A DNA stretch of 64,000 nucleotides from Phoebastria nigripes. Its lineage: Eukaryota; Chordata; Aves; Procellariiformes; Diomedeidae. Below are positions 38,527 to 52,556 of this stretch, piece after piece (position 1 is the first letter of the stretch; each line of letters starts with the position of its first letter). A model generated the notes under the pieces. That model searched no databases and had not been told where the DNA came from. It saw only the letters and a list, made by a program, of their open reading frames with translations. The position numbers and the translations under genes were made by a program. Location of the stretch: positions 782,289 to 846,288 of the forward strand of contig JAYKAV010002750.1 of NCBI GenBank assembly GCA_035582835.1, written 5' to 3'.

Positions 38527-41500
38527 TTGAGAAGCCTGTACTAAGCTGGTGTTCTGAAGAGCTGCATGGCCAAAAGCTGATTTCTTTCAGACATCTTGGG
38601 ATATTAATATGCTTGCTTTTTTTATATTGTTGCTATCTCTTTGGATGATCATGACACAAACAATTTTCATCAGTAAAACCCTTATCATGGGCTATGCTAA
38701 ATAGGAAGACCCTATGGAGGTGACAATATTACTCACTGATGTAATTAGTTACTTAAAAATTTTCATTGTTATGATGTTAGCAAAGGTAGCTATATAGCGA
38801 AGACACTGAATAAAACATCTTTGGAATATTTCTTGATAATCACAGTAGTAAGTCAATTTTTTGGCCTTTCAATGTGAATCTTCCTTGACATTGCTGCATC
38901 ATTGACACAATATTTTTTAAAATGTGCATTTCAGAAAAGACAAAGAAATCCTGAATTTTCTTGGTCAGTTTGGCTTGTAGGAACATAAAAATATTTTAGT
39001 GTTAATCTGAGTTTACAACAGTTTAAAGAATGGGCTGTTCAGTTACATTGTTGAAAGGATTTTTTTTTTTTTTTAATGCTAAAAAGGAAGATCTTAACAA
39101 TTGGGAAATTTAGTGAGTGCTAAATGAACTTAGTGTGTGGTAACCTACCATAATGCCTATTAATGATGAGGGAGGGAGGCAGGCAGGCAGGGAGGGGCAA
39201 CTCTCAATGTTGTTTACAGAAAATCTGGCTCATAAATTCTCTATTGCAAAGGGCATGTTTGTATTATGTTTATGTATAGGCATATTGAAATTTTTGCTGA
39301 GAACGTCTCACAATGCTTTTCTCCTCCTCTGAATTTGCCTGTGAAAAATGTAGTTCAAGCTGATGCAATCTTTGAGTTGAATGATACAAAATAAATGCCA
39401 TAAGATATCAAATACTTTTATCTAGTCACAATTCAAAATGACCATTAACAATATGCTATTTTCCAATTGAACACAAAATTTTCCAGAGCAGTTTTATCTT
39501 AAAAGATATTTTAAAATTATTGATGCCTTTCTCTTTTAACAATTTTATTTGTATTTTTACTGCACCATTAAATTTACATTTTGCTAATTTTGCTGTCTAT
39601 AAAACCTTGCACTTAGATATTGCAAACTTTTCTAAACAACCAATATTTCACATTTGAGGATGGTTTGGGTGCTAACTTTAATTTAGTAAAACAGGTGGCA
39701 AAGAACTTCAAGGCATACATGATATCAGCCATTAAACAAAATGGTTTCAAGCTGCAAGCCTTTATTGAGATCTAACATTGTTGGGAAGTGAAGAAAACTT
39801 TCCATACTTGTTTTTAGGGTTATCTTTAATTAAAATGAAGAATGTATATGAGAATTGCAAATAGAACTGAAGAAATGTTAGATTCTAGGGGGCGGGGAGT
39901 AATGTTAAATGTCAGGTCTCTAAGGCAGTTTTCAGGTGAGACAGTTTTTGGTATGCAATAATACCTAGAGGAACATTTCAGGAAACCTAGTGAAAATATT
40001 TATTCTAATGAGAAGAGCATTATGAATAAAACCCAGACTGACTGACTTTGATTTTGTTTTATTTTAGGAGAAGCATTATTTGTGCTTTAAATAATTTTGG
40101 AAGGGCAAACTCAATAGCCTCTCATTCCTAGTTCTGCCAAAACAATACCAAGAAAGACTTGGAATTACATCGTTATTGACAGAAGTAAATACATTATTAG
40201 CAAAATGAATGGCATGGTAAGTGCGGAATGCTAAATATATATTTGCAAATATAGTTGGAATATACATCAGGGAAGACACAAGGACTTCCTACTTCTTGTT
40301 TGTAGATTTTGCACAAAATGGCAATTCAGAGATTGAATGGTCAATCAATAACTTGTCCATAGGCTGATTTTACTCTGGAATTCATCCATATCACAGCTGT
40401 TCAGAATTCACAAAAAAACAAATACATAGTATGTATCAATTAGTGTTGTACGTGTCTCTTTCCTCAAGTCAACAGGAAAAGAGAAGAGAATACTCCTCTG
40501 AAATACTATAGAGTATTATTTATAAAAATCCTAGGCTATACTTGTCCAGACCATGAGTGTGTCCCCTGAAAGAGACTCCGGGTAAAAATAATATAGTAAG
40601 AATAGCAGAATAAGAACACAGGTCTGTGCTCTGCCTGGTGGATGCTGTGGTCTACACTGTGCCCGTGGTGGCTACAGGCTGTAGGGATGGGGACAAAAGG
40701 AGGATGGGCCAGATGTGCCGTCACAGGCAGCTGCAACATCCTCTGGGAGACCGAACCTCCTAGGGCCAGACCGGCATGCAAAGGGCCTTGGATGTACACC
40801 GTGCATTAAGCCATCCAGGCACGTTCTTCTCCCTGCCTTGTATTGGAAGGACCTTGGCCTTAGGGTCTCCCTTCCTGAATAGACTGTTAGGCCGGCAATG
40901 TGATTAGTTCCCCCCTTGAAAAGACAGCTGGCAATCTCTGTGTATGCTGGTTTTTACCCAAGGAACTTGGACTGGTTGGTGTGTTTGGTGGGTATCACTG
41001 AAAACAATAAAGAAAATATTTAGAAATATAAGTTGGATTAAATTTGTTTACTTTATACTGAAGACTACTGAACCAAAGTCAATGGGTAACAAAGAGATTT
41101 GTCAGAAGTAAAATTATATGTGAAATTGCCCCTCTTCCTTTTCTTGAGCATAGTGTATATTCCATCGACTATGGAAAGCTACATATTCACTGCTTTTATC
41201 TAAAATCTGAAAACAAATGACCTTGCAAGAGCAAGTTGGAGAAAAACAAGTTTTGAATCTCTAACCTTCCACTGCTAAAAATGATTTGGAATTGTCGCGA
41301 TGCGTCTTCATAAGGACTCCTGATTCTGAAAATGTCTAAATAAGATTTCAAGCTATGGAGTAGAACTGCTGAAATTGAAAGGTTGTGATTAAATATGGTG
41401 GTGTTACTGCTTCTGCAGACAGGAGGAAACCTTTATTTTTTATTTTTACTTTTGGTCATGATCTTCACGGCTATAAGATTGCAAAAAATATCCCAAATGT

Positions 41501-44500
41501 GTCCTTTAAAATCCCTTCTTCTGGGTGAAGCTGTTGAATGAAGAACAGCTGTTTGCATCCTAAGTGAGATGGATTGTTTCAAGTGAAAAAATAGTCTCTG
41601 GAAATAGTGTTCAAATGAAAAATGTATGCTATTGCCAACATCCTCAGTGCTTGATGTCTCTCCAACAAGGAGGGCTATAGTTGCCTGTTATGGCACTTCA
41701 TTAAATACTTTGTTCTGATACAAGTCACCTGAGGAATACTTCAGAATTTGTTGTTCAGTTTCCTATTTCATTTATTCCAATATGTAAGAAATACAGTGGA
41801 AATCAGACATGAGTTCACAGCAAAATTTATGGTAAAATAACATCAGGACTGCATAATGAAACAGATCCCTGGCATGAATAACAGAGTTCTGAGAGAGCGC
41901 TACAGTTACCCCAGTCTACATTCACATCTTGCTTGCTTTGTATTTTGTCATATTTCTCCACTGAATTAAATCCCCACCCAGAAAATCATTTATCATTACA
42001 CTTTTTTAACTCGGTTTCATCTTTCCCACCGGAAATTTGTTTTGAGTTAGATGATCTCTTCTAGACAGTTGTAATTAACTGCTCTTAAGTGGGTATGAGG
42101 AATGGAGAGACTTTGTTTATACTCCTTTCTACTAAATTTTAGTGGGTAGCATGGCATGGGTTTTGACATTGTTTCTTTTGATTGTTCCCTTATGCACTCT
42201 GAAATAAATTGTGAGTGCTTTGAAGAGGGTATGGATTGACTAATATGAGTGAGTTTTCTGCTGGTTAGCTGACTTCTCTTATTTCATTAACATGTAGAAA
42301 TTTCCATTCTATTCCTACATGCCTGAAATATATTTCAGTGTGAGGGTACCTCACTAACTAATATTTCATTCTCTAGCATGGCCCTGCCCTTGCAAACACA
42401 GCAGTACTGGTTGCAAATGGGCAATCCCATGAGCTTGTTTGTAGAATAAAGGCTCAGATAGATAATTTAAAGATGTTAGAATGCCATTGTATGATCTGTC
42501 TCAATGTACTTTCAATGCTTTCTTCCTCATTTTCATCATGCTCTGCCTTGAGGGTCAAGATTAACTGAGATTGTTGTTTTTCTTGAAGATGGGGGAGGAC
42601 GATTTTTACTAGAACTTTCAGTTCAAGAGCTCAAACTTGTTTAGCTTTGGATCATAACCCAAAACCTGTCTGCTTAGCTCGACTTTTTCTAATAGTTGAT
42701 ATCAGCAAGGAGGAAAAAACTTCTTATGGGGAAACATGTTTTATTTTAAATGCTAAAATAGATTAAGTAATATTAACTGCTATTTTAAATCCACTTAAAA
42801 GTAATAGATATACAAAAAGAAATAATATTCTTTTAAACTCATTCAACAAGTACAACATGTTATAAACATGCCAATTTGTCCCCTATGGAATTTAATGGGT
42901 AATTTAACCTGGCTAAATTTATATTAATATAATCAGATGCACACTTTCAATATTCACTTGTGCCTAGCTCAAAATTTTTTTTTTTTTTTTAAAGAAAGAA
43001 ATTTTTCTGGAGCAACTTTGGACTTCGTCAGTTGTTTACTACAGTTTAATTCTGAGAACTCTTTCATGTTTCTGCCAACGTAGACTGTATTTTGAACATG
43101 GAGATTGTCCACTTTCTCTACTGAGTTCTGCCTTCATGCTCTTTGGTCAGGAGGAGTTCCTACCTCCAGAATAGTGATAGAAAATGGGTGTATATTGAAC
43201 ATTACCCATTTAAATAGAGCATGCTTGGGCCAAAGGGGGTCTCCACTGAGATAAACATTCTTATGGGCAAACTGATGAATCAAACAATATATCTTGATGT
43301 GCAGAGCCTTCGATCACCAGAGAGTGACTAGAAAGAAGCAAAAATGAAATAAAGAACAGGATTAAAAAAGAGGATCTTTCACAGGGTTTCTGTAAAAAAA
43401 AGAGAATCAGACCAAATCTAGAAACAGAAAATTAGTTACACGAGTGAGAGAAATCTAGCAATTCCAGAAGGAAACAGAAGATAAAGGACCTATAGTTTCT
43501 TAATATGGCACTTTTGAGTTGTAAAGAACATGTGAATGGTAGGATAACTGAGGCTGAGAAAAGCATGAAGATGCTTTATTGCTTCGTGTAGATCTACATG
43601 CAACCAAAGAATCAGAACAATTAAATCATGGCCAGAAGGATGGCAGAGTACATCATCTTCAAATACTGTGTACCTCTTGGCTCTGTAGAAGAGCCTGACT
43701 GTTGCCACAGTCTGGAAGGAACAGCTCCAGTGCCAGAGGACTGATGAAGTCAGGTCACGAGGAATAATTATGAAATTCTGCACCAAGGGAGCGTTCCAGG
43801 GAAACTGGAGATGGAAATGGTGGTTGTGGCTAGGCACTCCACAAAAACTGCAGTGACATTTATAGAGGGAAAAGCGTTTCACTGAGGTTTCTTTAAATGA
43901 CAGGAATGCTGTTCTTTTCCCCATTTTTCTGATGAAACAATCATTGTATATCACCTTTCTCTAACTGCTTTTGGCTCAGATCGGTGGGTGAATGGCAAAG
44001 CCTGCCAGATTTAAAACAAACTTTATTATCACATTTTTGTTCTGTACAGAATAGATTTAGTTCTTTCGACCTTATTTTATGAAGTCTACAGACTACTGCA
44101 CTCTTCTCATGGTCTGTGCCAGGACCATGTGTCATTCATTTGGGAGCACGTGATCAACGTGGGTAAGCTCTAGTCTGATTTATAGAGCTGATGATTGCTA
44201 TTAATGAGCATGGGATTTCTACTGTATACCATAGCAGGGCCTAATGGCCATATCCACAGTCAATCTCTGGTTTTCCAAGGTCTGTTTTTCATCCTACAAC
44301 CCTATCCAAAATACCTGCAATGTGACAAAAACTCAAAAAAGAGATAATATTAAGCCATTAATTAAAACTGGAAAAGAATTGTTCCCACAAGTAAAGTCAA
44401 TGTTATTTTAAATAACTTGTTACTGTGTGCTGCAAATATGTAAATAACAAAGACACAACATTTTGTGCTGAAATATTATTAGCTTTTANTTCTTTATGTG

Positions 44501-47457
44501 ATGGAATTAACCCAAAGATCATGTGGAATTTTGAATTTTTTTTGCCATTCCTTCAGAAGACAAATCTTGTCTAAAAATAGGTAGACATGTATACAAATGG
44601 GACAATGCAATCATTGGGAAATCTGTGGCAGTAAGAAATGCAACAATACCTTCCATTGGATTTCCGTATTTGTCATATCTACCATAAAAGAAATCAACAG
44701 AAATCAAAGTTTCAATTTATTTTGAGAAATACCTAACAAGAAACTGCTTTATGTGCTTTCTTACCACTCCACATTGTCTTTAAAGCTGCTCTCAGAAGGA
44801 AAAATAATTATGTTTGTGTGTATGCAGAGAAATCTAAGTGAATGAACAAGTATCCATGGGGGGATGGGGTTTTTTATTTTATTTCCTAGCAAGCAAAGTT
44901 TCAGGAATATTTTCTTTGATTTTCTATGTTTAAGCCTATCAGTTCACTTTTTCTTTTCCCCAAAATACAGTTTATCCATTAGTATCATCAGAAGCAAAAA
45001 TGAAATATTTCTCTTACTGGCAGTCAATCTACCTTTTCTCCAATTTTACTTAAATTCAGTTTTCAAGGAAGACATATTTTTATCTGAAGAGCAGTCTTTT
45101 CTAATCTGAATTTAGAGCACATTATGATTTAGTAATTTACTTTTCTTCTGTCTTAAATATTTATTTAATCTGAAGATTTATTACTATTATTCCTTTTACT
45201 CTTAAGCTTGCACTTCACTTGGACTGCAAAAGTCCCTTCTGTTTTTCTCATTTCCTCTAAATTCAAAGATAGTCCATATTTCTTAGGACTCTAGTTCCTT
45301 ATTTATCTGCTTGTCAATCATTGTGTCTCTTGGGACCACTAGGAAATCAGGTCTTTTTAGTTCTCTGTACAGCTGAAGTAATGAAGTTTTGCTCTCGGGT
45401 TGTGCAGGTCAGAATTTGACCCTTGCAGTTTATCGTCCAACATCCTTCCGGAATTAAAGGACTTTAGCACCATTTATCTACTTATTTTTAACACCCAGAT
45501 CAAAGCCAATATAAGACATCTCTGAAATTTAGTATAACCTTTAAGTCCTGAAGGAAAAAGATGGCAAGTCGTTTGCAGGAAGAACTTATAAATACATTAG
45601 TAGACTCAAAGTAAAATATACTCTTAACTGAGACAATAATCTTCTTTCTTTTTTTTAAAGGAACTGTCCTCCTCTATCCCATTCCCTTACAATTCCTTAA
45701 ATAAGTGTTTAAATGTGTGCTATTGGCTACATGCGGACAGTGTACTGAAGTGGTCTTGAGATACTGGGGACGTGGAAGAGTAAGACTGAGGCGGGTAGGG
45801 TTGTTTAAAGTCCTCCATCATTAACGGGGAAATGAGAAGTTGTCATTACACAGTTGCAATGGGTTGGACTGTTTTCTTGTTCAAATGTCACCTTTGTTTA
45901 CTGGCTATCCTGCTATAATTATTTTTTCTGAGAGAAGTGGAGTAGTGTCTGTATTATGCTGGATGCAAAAAGTGAATGAGGTTGATGCAACCTTGAGCTC
46001 CCCTTCTCTTTCCGCTGCACTGGGGTGGGGCCATACAAAGCTGAAAATGGAGAGAGACTTCATGTGGTTTGGTTACTGAAAATTGCTTCAGTTTCTTGCT
46101 GTCTTTCTGCATCTGGCACATATACAAATCATATACTCCTATACTATAGCCATCCTTGAGTCTCAGCAACATGTCAGGGAAGGGAGTAGAAGGTATAAAC
46201 CCCTACCCTTTCTCTAAATCAACACCTACAGCAATGCATTTGGAAGTAAGGAGGAGAAAGTCATGTCCCAGTGACGGAAGGGATTTGAATGGCCATACAG
46301 TAAGGACCCAAAGGGTTGTTTCTCACAAGTGAAAACTGTTTGAGGGAGGTTGTATCCATCTTCCGTCTGGGTTAGTAGCTGTGCAGCTTAATCCATGTAG
46401 GGAATTAGCACCTTAAGCCTTTACCAAAAGAAAGTAAAAGCCAACAACATTGCTTTTGTGGTCCAGGCCACTGACCTGGGCGTTATGCTCCAAGGTAAGT
46501 AATTTTAATGTCTAGAGGGATTTATGATTGTATCTTACCTATATTTGCTTTAATGTGCTGGGATAATGAATTTGTAATAATGAATTGCGATTTGCTATCA
46601 TGTAAAGTAGTAGGTGGGGTGAGTTGTTTGCTGCTTTCTGGGTATTGTTAGTCCAGTGTGAAAATACACTCTTTTCTTTTTAGGATTACATTGTGTGGTT
46701 GGTGCCCAGTTCTTTGAAAGAGTAATTTTTGTCCCCATGTTCCTGCTTGAGAAAAGCTCTCTGCTGAGGACAATGGTGAGACCTCAAATGGATTAACCTT
46801 CATTTTAATGTCATTTCCACTTTGTCCTTTGGGCTTTAATGACTCCAGGAAGGGGGTCCTCACCTCTGCTGGCCAGTGGCCTGTGGGGCTGCTTCTGCTC
46901 TGATGTATTTGGATGAATATGAAAGGAAGAGAGGCTATCATGAATCACATCCCCACAGGAAGAGGCAAATCAATTACAAGACTCAAGGACACCAGTTACT
47001 GAGTTAAACGTCTGTTTACACCTACACACAAAGCAGCAGCCTTGGCTCATGTTCATACAGGGTCAGGGTGGGAAGACAGTTGATTTTCTCCTGGAGCATG
47101 AAATGAACAAACACACACAACTAGTGTTCTGGCTAGATGTTCTGTTTGGAGGTGGGGAGAGAGAGGGGAAAAGTCTTGCCGGGAAAAAATAGTGATATAA
47201 AGCGAGGATTAAGCTGTTCAAGAGTGTTCCTCATTCTGAAAGAATCAAGAACTTCAGTGCAGATAAACCTTCCTGCACTGTTGCTGTCTCCTTAGGCAAA
47301 TTGCTCTTGCCATCCTAGTGAAGAGCTCTCCAACTCTTTCTAGTATCTTCCCTCCTTTGATGTCTCAAAGCATCCTACACTACCACTCATTAAAGGGAAA
47401 TCCCTTTCAGAAACGGCTTTTGTTTTTTGACATTACTACTAGCCAAAGTGAAAATGA
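38527..47457. other. Intergenic DNA
   Basis: Mostly AT-rich unique sequence. It includes a T run near 39060-39074, a GGAG/GGCA repeat patch at about 39170-39197, a GC-richer patch at 40616-40810, one N at 44489, and a 154-codon minus-strand open frame (43490-43954) with no recognised motif. I see no supported gene. Confidence 0.65.
39168..39197. repeat. GGAG/GGCA short tandem repeat
   Basis: GAGGGAGGGAGGCAGGCAGG and further similar units form a short purine-rich tetranucleotide array. Confidence 0.8.
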
Positions 47458-47718
47458 GGAAGTGTCCTGGTTTCAGCTGGGATAGAGTTAATTTTTTTTT
47501 CCTAGTAGTTGGTATAGTGCTATGTTTTGGATTTAGTATGAGAATAATGTTGATAACACACTGATGTTTTCAGTTGTTGCTAAGTAGTCTACTAGTCGAG
47601 GACTTTTCAGCTTCCCATGCTCTGCCAGGTGCACAAGAAGCTGGGAGGGAGCATAGCCAGGACAGCTAACCCAACTGGCCAATGGGGTATTCCATACCAT
47701 ATGATGTCAAGCTCAGCA

Positions 47719-47724
47719 TATAAA
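47719..47724 (+). promoter_or_regulatory. TATA box of the solo LTR
   Basis: TATAAA lies 257 bases into the LTR, followed by a purine-rich stretch, in the expected U3 promoter position. It could drive plus-strand transcription away from TLL1. Confidence 0.6.
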
Positions 47725-47904
47725 GCTGGGGGAAGAAGGAAGAAGCGGGGACGCTCGGAGTGATGGTGTTTGTCTTCCCAAGTAACCGTTACGCGTGATG
47801 GAGCCCTGCTTTCCTGGAGATGGCCGAACACCTGCCTGCCGATGGGAAGTAGTGAAGGAATTCCTTGTTTTGCTTTGCTTGCGTGCGCGGCTTTTGCTTT
47901 ACCT

Positions 47905-47910
47905 ATTAAA
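47905..47910 (+). terminator. Polyadenylation signal of the solo LTR
   Basis: ATTAAA lies about 180 bases after the TATA box and is followed by TGTCTTT. This fits the R/U5 polyadenylation signal of an LTR. Confidence 0.55.
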
Positions 47911-48041
47911 CTGTCTTTATCTCAGCCCATGACTTTTCTCACTTTTACCCTTCCGATTCTCTCCCCCATCCCACTGTGGGGGAGTGAGTGAGCGGCTGTG
48001 TGCTGCTTAGTTGCTGGCTGGGGTTAAACCACGACAGGAAG

Positions 48042-51000
48042 AGAGATCTTTTACTGATCAGATTGGTAAACAGGATGATTAAGATCTAATTAAGATTATT
48101 TTCTTCTGGATGGGGTTGATGACCACAATTGCAGACCTTCCATAAAGAGCAAATATTAATACAACAATAGCTGTTGCTCTTGTTTCAGCTGCAGATTGCT
48201 CTCAGAGTATAAAAACTAAGTCACTGTTTGCCTTTACAAATCAGCCAAGTAAATTCTGTAATGACAGGGTATCCAAATCTTCTGCCTACCAGTGCACTCT
48301 GCTAACAAGAATTGCTCCTTTGACGTGCCACCCCTGAAAGCGAATACAAGTGTTCATATCACCTTCACATTCTGCAACACAGTGACAGGCAATATCATTG
48401 CATGCTTCTTGACCAGGTGATCCAAAAGAAAGCCAGCAACACAGATGGGATCTGGACAATGTCATCTAATGAGCCCTAATTCCAGTATAATGCTTCAAAA
48501 GAGATGGCCATCCTACTGTACTTTTGTCCGTAAGTTCCTGCATCCTTCCCCAGATCAATTCAGGGACCTGCAAATAAGGTAGGTCATCCTGAAATCCCAA
48601 AATTTCTGCTTTAGCTTTTTCTTTCTCATCTTCTCTCCTGCTTCAGGAAACCACCCTTTAAGAGGCAACATTTGTGGAAGTGGCTGTGTTTCATTCTGTT
48701 ATTTGACAGCAGTGCTGTTTATCAGCCCTTCCACAAGAGCCCCTCTTCCTGAGGCTGCACTGTACAGGTAGTGCCTTGGCAATCAGACAATGTTTATTGT
48801 GTTCCCCACTCTGATTCAAGTCAGTGAACTGATATCTAGTAATTTTTGTATTTTCATATTTTGTAGCTTTTTGAAGAAAGGCACAAGAGACATCTTTTGT
48901 ACGTAAAAGCCATATGTGCCTTGAAAACCTGTTCTTAAAACAGTAATTTACAATTTGTTGTATGTGGACTATACCAAAGGAATTAGTGAAGGCAACTAAG
49001 TAAAATGAGTTCATATGTGCTGATCAGCAAACTCCATATATGAAATTGCCAGGATCCAATCTCCATAGAAATTGTTTTTAGGAAGCATATCTAAGGAAAA
49101 TCTTCAGGTTACCTACATATGGCAAAGAAATTGAGAACCGCTGTGCAAAAGACTTTCAGCTAGGTCATCTTCACAGAATACGGCCATAAACACAACATGG
49201 CTACAACCCAGATTGGTCAACAGCCACCAAAAGAGCAAAGCCACCATAAAGCCACAATCTAATATGCTCCTTATTCATGTTCAGAAGGCCACAAGTCTTG
49301 GTGCTTTTTTTATAGCTAGAGGTGGCCATCAGTCAGGACCCAGACTCCATCATAACCACTAATGATTTGCATTTCTCATGTCTATGAGATAGAAAGCAAA
49401 CTGACTGGGAGAGAGAAAGCTTGAGGAGGACAGCGGGCCTTCTTGCTTTGTTGCTCTGATCTTTGCATTTGATTTTCTTCTTGAAAACAGGCTATTTTTC
49501 TCTTAGGCCTGCAGTATTGCACTTAGATACCTGAGCAGTGACTGAACCTCATGACTGACACTCTTACTGTGACTCCAGGCATATTTTCTTGCCCATCATT
49601 AATACTATTGTAAAGTCAACCAGCAAAAAAAGACATCCTTGCAAACTGGGGGCTGCAATGACTGTGAGTTGTTACTCCTAGTCTGGACTTTCCAGGTATG
49701 GATTAATAGCTCATCCAGCAAATCTTATGTCACTGAGCCTTCTGCTCTTATTTGCCTCCTGCTCTTATAATTTCACCTGAGCCTATATATATGTATATAT
49801 GTATATATAAATAGCCTCAAGAAAGAAGCTATTAATGCAGAAATACAGCAATACTTACTCAGCTACACACTTTTTAAAAGTGTGTATCTCAAAACTCATT
49901 TGTTTGCTTTTTCCTTAGCACACTTCTTTCTGAGAGGTTATCTGTTAGATTTTCATCCATACTATTTACATAAAGATGATAAAGAACTATCACGAAAATA
50001 TAAGTATTCTACAAACAAGTAACCAAAACTTTTTATTTCTGGAAGGGTTTCTATTTTTCACTTTCTACCAATTTTGTTCAATTATCTCTTCTCTCCAAAA
50101 AAAAGGGGAAGGATGCTCAAAAACTTTCCAAGTAACTGAGTACTAAACTGAGTTTTTTCTTGCAGGCTCCTGGATCCAGTCTAGTGAAGTGTTGGCCCAG
50201 ATCATTGCAGAAGCTCTACAGAAGATTTACACCATCTGGCAGATACAACTTTTTTAACCAGTGTGGACTCACCTTATCTCTCTATTCTGAGCTTTAATTT
50301 GGAATGATTTTTTCACAACTCTGTTCTGTGTTTAAAGAAAAATTGTACTGGGGTGCAAAACTTGTAGAATTCAGCAAGGAATTCATAATTAGCAGATTAT
50401 ATGCCAGCATCTCAGTACCATAGGCTGTATAAGCCAAATAGGTGAAGAAAGACCCACTATTGACTTACAGGCAGATTCCAAGAAACAATATTTACATCTT
50501 CCAAACACTTACTTTTAGACATTCTTTTGCTAGTAGACATTTATTGTTTTATAAAATGGAGTTGGTTAAAGAGGTCACCAATCTTGCATAAATTGTTTTG
50601 TGGTGTTGTGAGTTTTGTTTGTGAAGTCTAAACTAGACAATGAAGCAACTTTACTATTAGTTCTGTAGACACAAATTAGATTTGTGGATCACTCCCAGAG
50701 ATCATCCATAATGTTGGAGGAAAAGCCTTCTGTAAATGATTCATTCTAGAATAGATAAATGCACTGTATTAATATGGAAAATTTAGGTGGGATTTACGCC
50801 CCTCCATGATAGTAATACTGGTCTCCCTCTTGTTCTCAATGGAAGCAATATGAATTTTGCTATTGAATCAGTGCAAAAGATTTAACTCAAGGTGCTGAAT
50901 AGACATAACTGAGAACACATTTGCAGGCAGTCCTCAGATAACTGCAGTCTCCTAATATTGATCTCATGTATCTTGTAAACAGGGTAGTAGATTGAAGTGC

Positions 51001-52556
51001 AAGTTTATCAACCTTGGCCTGAGGTGCGTCATTTTCTTTTTACAAATATCTCTTTGGCTAGGAAAAAGGAATAACCTAGGTATTTTTAACAAAAGGACTT
51101 GGAAATTTCTGTCCCTCCATCTGTTAACCACTTAACTCAATCCTGTGTGTAATGCTATTACAAATACATAAATAATCGCTTCAGCCTTAAGCTGTATGCA
51201 CTGCTTAAATAATTTAGAAATATATTACTTCCCTAGCAGTGACTATGGCTTACAAAACACATACAGAGCTGCAGTTTCCTATTTCTCTTCATTACATATG
51301 CTGACAGCTTTCTGATAATAAGTATTTTGTTGTCATCTCTGAAGTAGCCAGCATTAAAATGAATATAGTGACTTCCCACTTTGACATGTGAGGCTGTATT
51401 GGATCAGCTCCAAATGGCCTGGATGCCCTGCTGTTCATGTCTAATGGTTTTCTGTGCGGAAGGCAGTTTATGGAGGGCATTTCAGGAAAGGGGAGCCAGT
51501 AGCCAGGCCAGTGGCTCAATGAGTTTTACACTAGACGGTGTGTAGATGAGCTAACAGTGTTGGCTGGATTAAGAATTACTAAATACTGCGATGAGCTGCT
51601 GCAGGCATGGAAGGGATAGGAGGGATGTTGAGAAAAAGATAAAAACAGTGTCTCTGATTAAAAAAAAAAAGGCTTCTCGTACATTTTGCTAGGGTTTTTT
51701 TGACTTTTAAAATCTGACACTGATGGATTAGAAAAAAAGCAGTGAGCATCTCTACTGAAATGAATTGATATACATCAACTATTTCAGTCGTGACTTCAAT
51801 CTTGCTTTGTCTTTGTGTCTCTTAGTTATTAGAAAGTAAAGAATGTCATTTATTTAAAGCTTATTTTTGGTATTTCACTTGAGACTACGTTTGGACAGAA
51901 TTTAAAAGTGAGATGAAAGTGCTCATGAGTTAGATGCTGGTTTTATTAGTCATTTAAATCTACCTTAAATATGCCTGATACTTGGGAAGAATTTAAAATG
52001 TATGTAAAATGCAGTGCTATCTGCAATTAATGAACTGGGATGGTTATTTCTGATTAGTACATACCCAGCATTCAGAAGGAGGAGACCTTACCAGCTATCA
52101 CATATTTTTTTTTTCTACAGATTGTATGAAGAAAACAAGCCTTGCTCTTTTTTCACCTCCCAATTGGTTTTTCAACTTTGAGCAAACAAGTTACTGAACT
52201 GAAATAACCAGATAGCAGAAGGAACTACTGGGGACAAAAGCTAGTTTAACACTTCAACAAATTCTGCTTTAAGATGATTAGTCAGTGACTTCCTCCAGCT
52301 GAGTGGCTCTGCTTCCCTCAAAGCACTAGCAATGCATTGTCACACACATAGATGTTTTTTAATACATGATAGCAAATTTGGAATTTTTGAAATTTGCTCT
52401 TAGTTAATATTTTTTTAATGTCTTTTATATGGAAAATACATGCATTAAAAGGTCTATCTTTTGTTTCTTTTGTTTTATAGCTTGTTTACTTTTCAGCATT
52501 GTAATAGCTCTTGCTGTCCACTGTTGGTAGTATTTTTTTGTCAGTGCTGTACGGTC
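48042..52556. other. Intergenic DNA
   Basis: AT-rich sequence with no supported gene. An alternating TATATG palindromic patch lies at about 49783-49809. No mobile element was recognised. Confidence 0.7.
49783..49809. repeat. TATATG simple repeat, self-complementary
   Basis: TATATATATG and GTATATATG units form a short AT-rich palindromic tract that could extrude as a hairpin. Confidence 0.6.

Larger units (their letters stand above)
47458..48041 (+). mobile_element. Solo LTR of an avian endogenous retrovirus with 5-bp target-site duplications
   Basis: The LTR spans 47463-48036 (574 bases). It begins TGTCCTGGTTT and ends AAACCACGACA, an 11-bp terminal inverted repeat with one mismatch and the canonical TG...CA ends. 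GGAAG is duplicated exactly on both sides (47458-47462 and 48037-48041). A TATAAA at 47719-47724 and an ATTAAA at 47905-47910 give U3-R-U5 order on the plus strand. No gag, pol or env sequence adjoins it, so the provirus was reduced to one LTR by recombination between its two LTRs. A 5-bp duplication fits class III (ERVL-like) elements, which are common in birds. The intact duplication suggests a fairly recent insertion. Confidence 0.93.

Noticed and set aside
38078..38530. Plus-strand open frame of 150 codons
   Set aside because: It is the antisense shadow of the minus-strand CR1 reverse transcriptase frame.
47607..47991. Open frames on both strands inside the solo LTR
   Set aside because: They lie wholly in LTR regulatory sequence and match no retroviral protein order.
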